A DNA stretch of 64,000 nucleotides, from contig NZ_JBCNLP010000001.1 of assembly GCF_039595395.1 (NCBI RefSeq), forward strand, positions 930,001-994,000, given 5' to 3'. The translations under genes and the position numbers were made by a program. Each line of letters begins with the position of its first letter. Positions within the stretch are counted from its first letter, which is position 1. Below the pieces are notes generated by a model. It had not been told where the DNA came from, ran no database searches, and saw only the letters and a program-made list of their open reading frames with translations. This DNA comes from Novosphingobium sp. Its GTDB lineage: Bacteria; Pseudomonadota; Alphaproteobacteria; Sphingomonadales; Sphingomonadaceae. Positions 61,755-64,000 of the stretch are shown piece by piece.

Positions 61755-62996
61755 GTGATCCTCTCTACCTTCGAATGGACTGTCGCCCGGCGCTATCTGC
61801 GCCCTGGGCGCGGCGAGGCCTTTATCGCCATGGTGGCGGGCATCAGCCTGGCTGCCGTGGCGCTGGGCGTGGCGGCGCTGATCATCGTGATGAGCGTGAT
61901 GGCCGGCTTTCGCGCCGAGCTTTTCGACAAGATCTCCGGCCTCAACGGCCATGCGGTGATTCAGGGCTATGGCGGCCGCCTCGACAATTGGCAGGACATT
62001 CTGAAATCCGCCAAGGCCACCCCCGGCGTGGTGCAGGCCAGCCCGCTGATCGAGCAGCCCCTGGTGGGCAGCTTCAACGGCCGCGTTTCGGCCATGGTGG
62101 TGCGCGGGCAGACCGATGAGGATATCGCCAAGCTGTCGGCCAAGGTGGTGGCGGGCAGCCTGAAGGATGTGCGCCCCGATGCGAACAATGTCGCCATCGG
62201 TAAGCAGCTTGCCGAGGATCTGGGCGTTCAGGTGGGCGATTCGATCACCATCATCAATCCGGCGGGGCGCTCGACGCCTTTCGGCACGACGCCGCGCGAA
62301 ATCAGCTACACCGTGGCCGCGATCTTCGAGATCGGCGTCTATGACTTCGACAAGGCCTTCGTCATCATGCCCATGCATGACGCGCAGACCCTGCTGCTGA
62401 TGGGCGATGTCATCAGCGGGGTCGAGATCAAGGTTGATGACCCCGACCGTGTGACCGAGATTCTGGCGCCGCTCTCCGCCAAATGGGAGGGCCGCGCGGC
62501 GGTCAGCGACTGGAAGGCGATCAATGGCGCGCTGTTCCAGGCGCTGGCGGTGGAGCAGGTGGTGATGTTCGTGGTCTGCTCGCTGATCGTGCTGGTGGCG
62601 GCCTTCAACATCCTGTCCAGCCTGATCATGCTGGTGCGCGCCAAGACGCGCGATATCGCCATCATGCGCACCATGGGCGCCAGCCGCACCAGCGTGATGA
62701 AGATCTTCATGACGGTGGGTTGCACCATCGGCGGGCTGGGGACGGGGCTGGGCTGCATTCTGGCCGCGCTGTTCCTCACCTTCCGCCAGAATGTGGTGAA
62801 TCTGATCCAGATGATCACCGGCCAGAATCTCTGGGACCCGAAAATCCGCTTCCTCACGCAATTGCCCGCCAAGACCTCGCCTTTCGAGATCGGCGCGATC
62901 GTCATTCTGGCGCTGGGCCTGTCCTTTGCCTTCACCCTGTTCCCCGCGCTGAAGGCGGCGAGCACGGACCCTGTTCAGGTGCTGCGTTATGAGTGA
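61755..62996 (+). CDS. lolC: Lipoprotein-releasing ABC transporter permease LolC/E
   Basis: 413 residues, four transmembrane segments with a large periplasmic loop after the first. It starts ILSTFEWTVARRYLRPGRGEAF and has VALGVAALIIVMSVMAGFRAELFDKISGLNGHA, both typical of LolC/E, and a C-terminal LFPALKAASTDPVQVLRYE. It extracts lipoproteins from the inner membrane. The start is uncertain: GTG at 61755 matches family length, TTG at 61731 is possible. It overlaps lolD. Confidence 0.88.
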   Translation: MILSTFEWTVARRYLRPGRGEAFIAMVAGISLAAVALGVAALIIVMSVMAGFRAELFDKISGLNGHAVIQGYGGRLDNWQDILKSAKATPGVVQASPLIEQPLVGSFNGRVSAMVVRGQTDEDIAKLSAKVVAGSLKDVRPDANNVAIGKQLAEDLGVQVGDSITIINPAGRSTPFGTTPREISYTVAAIFEIGVYDFDKAFVIMPMHDAQTLLLMGDVISGVEIKVDDPDRVTEILAPLSAKWEGRAAVSDWKAINGALFQALAVEQVVMFVVCSLIVLVAAFNILSSLIMLVRAKTRDIAIMRTMGASRTSVMKIFMTVGCTIGGLGTGLGCILAALFLTFRQNVVNLIQMITGQNLWDPKIRFLTQLPAKTSPFEIGAIVILALGLSFAFTLFPALKAASTDPVQVLRYE

Positions 62997-63702
62997 TGTT
63001 GCCCATTCTTCTGTTGTACGTTTGACGGGCCTGACCCGCAGCTTCACCCAGGGCGGCGTGACGATCGAGGTGCTGCGCGGCGTGGATCTGACCATCGCGC
63101 CGGGGCAGATCGTGGCGTTGCTGGGCCCCTCGGGCTCGGGCAAGTCGACGATGCTTCAGGCGGTCGGCCTGCTGGAGGGCGGCTTCGGCGGCAAGATCGA
63201 GATCGCCGGCAAGGATGCCAGCGCGATGGATGGCGACGCGCGCACCGTGCTGCGCCGCGACCATCTGGGCTTTGTCTATCAGTTCCACCATCTGCTGCCC
63301 GACTTCTCGGCGCTGGAGAATGTGGTGCTGCCGCAACTGGTCTCGGGCAAGGCCCGCGAAGAGGCCGAAGCCCGTGCCAGCGAATTGCTGAGCGCGCTGG
63401 GCCTCTCCCAGCGGCTCGATCATCGCCCCAGCCAGCTTTCGGGCGGCGAGCAGCAGCGCGTGGCGGTGGCCCGTGCTCTGGCCAATGCCCCGGCGCTGGT
63501 GCTGGCCGACGAGCCCACCGGCAATCTCGACGAGGCCACCAGCGACCGCGTGCTTGAGGAGTTCCTCAAGCTGGTGCGCGGCAGCGGCGCCGCCGCCCTG
63601 ATCGCCACGCATAACGAACGCCTCGCGGCAAAAATGGACCGTGTGGTGCGGCTGGTCGAAGGCCATCTGGTCGAGCAGCCTCCCGCACAGGCTCACCTGT
63701 GA
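62989..63702 (+). CDS. lolD: Lipoprotein-releasing ABC transporter ATPase LolD
   Basis: 237 residues. Walker A GPSGSGKST, ABC signature LSGGEQQRVA, Walker B LVLADEPTGNLD and switch His in IATHNERLA are all present. It energises LolC/E. Its start overlaps the permease stop by 8 bp. A GNAT gene overlaps its own stop. Confidence 0.94.
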   Translation: MSDVAHSSVVRLTGLTRSFTQGGVTIEVLRGVDLTIAPGQIVALLGPSGSGKSTMLQAVGLLEGGFGGKIEIAGKDASAMDGDARTVLRRDHLGFVYQFHHLLPDFSALENVVLPQLVSGKAREEAEARASELLSALGLSQRLDHRPSQLSGGEQQRVAVARALANAPALVLADEPTGNLDEATSDRVLEEFLKLVRGSGAAALIATHNERLAAKMDRVVRLVEGHLVEQPPAQAHL

Positions 63703-64000
63703 GCTGGCCCGCCATCCCCACGCTGAGCGGCAAGCATGTTACGCTGCGCCCTTTGGTCCGCGCCGACCGTGCGGCGCTGCTGGGCGCCTTCGCGCAGGGC
63801 TTCGAGCTGACCATGGCCACCATGGCGCCGGGGCCCGACACCATCGATGGCTGGCTCGACCAGATCGAGGCCGACACCGGTCATGGCCGCGCTCAGGTCT
63901 TCACCGTGCTCGATGCACGCGGGCAGGTGGTGGGCACCACGCGCTACATGCGGATGAACGAGAAGCATCGCCGCGTGGAAATCGGCGGCACGCTCTATGC
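63699..64000 (+). CDS. GNAT-family N-acetyltransferase, 3' end outside window
   Basis: From a GTG overlapping the lolD stop (GTGA), about 100 residues are visible, starting SWPAIPTLSGKHVTLRPLVRADRAALLGAF and continuing to VLDARGQVVGTTRYM and VEIGGTLY. This is the RimJ/RimL-type N-terminal half with its beta-strands before the acetyl-CoA loop. The acceptor is unknown. Confidence 0.8.
   Translation, partial: MSWPAIPTLSGKHVTLRPLVRADRAALLGAFAQGFELTMATMAPGPDTIDGWLDQIEADTGHGRAQVFTVLDARGQVVGTTRYMRMNEKHRRVEIGGTLY

Overview
The window is GC-rich chromosomal DNA from an alphaproteobacterium, most likely a sphingomonad (Novosphingobium-like). The case rests on gene content and style: an ornithine-lipid acyltransferase pair, an SspB adaptor with an alphaproteobacterial-type tail, IF-3 with a short basic N-terminus, LolC/LolD, PdeM, a hisB-yciI-hisH-hisA-hisF-hisE cluster, a complete tol-pal cluster, and many ATGA/GTGA stop-start overlaps. 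Genus and species cannot be fixed from sequence reading alone. There is no phage, IS transposase, plasmid backbone or CRISPR array. Most genes are core housekeeping genes.

Layout. 0-5 kb: a polyamine cassette (spermidine synthase-like, Tat/lipoprotein FAD oxidoreductase, SpeD), then convergent PlsC and OlsB-type acyltransferases. 5-10 kb: an autotransporter, S-formylglutathione hydrolase, and an HxlR regulator divergent from an SDR with an operator-like palindrome between them. 10-15 kb: RpiA, a membrane diguanylate cyclase, a coupled pair of unknown function including an HTTM-like membrane protein, and an MscS channel. 15-23 kb: a full kdp operon (small peptide, kdpF, A, B, C, D, E) for K+ uptake and its two-component control, followed by a candidate small RNA. 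24 kb: two identical tRNA-Gly(GCC) genes plus a decayed third copy. 24.6-32 kb: CnoX-like thioredoxin/TPR, LON-domain protein, MarC, YggT, ArgB, a queuosine-precursor-type transporter, Gmk and SspB. 32-37 kb: histidine genes. 37-42 kb: ybgC-tolQ-tolR-tolA-tolB-pal. 42-50 kb: DnaJ-domain protein, IF-3, PdeM, HemF, GuaB, an RsmB-type methyltransferase, a TPR protein and RppH. 50-54 kb: a two-subunit 2-oxoacid:acceptor oxidoreductase. 54-64 kb: photolyase, a frameshifted acyltransferase, SDR, PurF, a second diguanylate cyclase, LolC/E, LolD and the start of a GNAT.

The most unusual signal lies between the genes. Eleven copies of a roughly 190-250 bp intergenic element (family A) are capped at both ends by short perfect or near-perfect hairpins. 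The stem sequences differ between copies but keep pairing, and the element occurs in both orientations. Nearly every copy begins 9-24 bp after a stop codon. Copies sit inside the his and tol clusters, so those operons are punctuated by them. A second, rarer element (family B, three copies) is made of one or two long hairpins, also directly after stop codons. Other points worth checking are a 27-residue peptide upstream of kdpF, a CCUCCU-loop RNA candidate downstream of kdpE, a probable AUA start codon for infC, and the polyamine cassette at the left edge.

All calls come from reading the sequence and from family knowledge. No database search was run.
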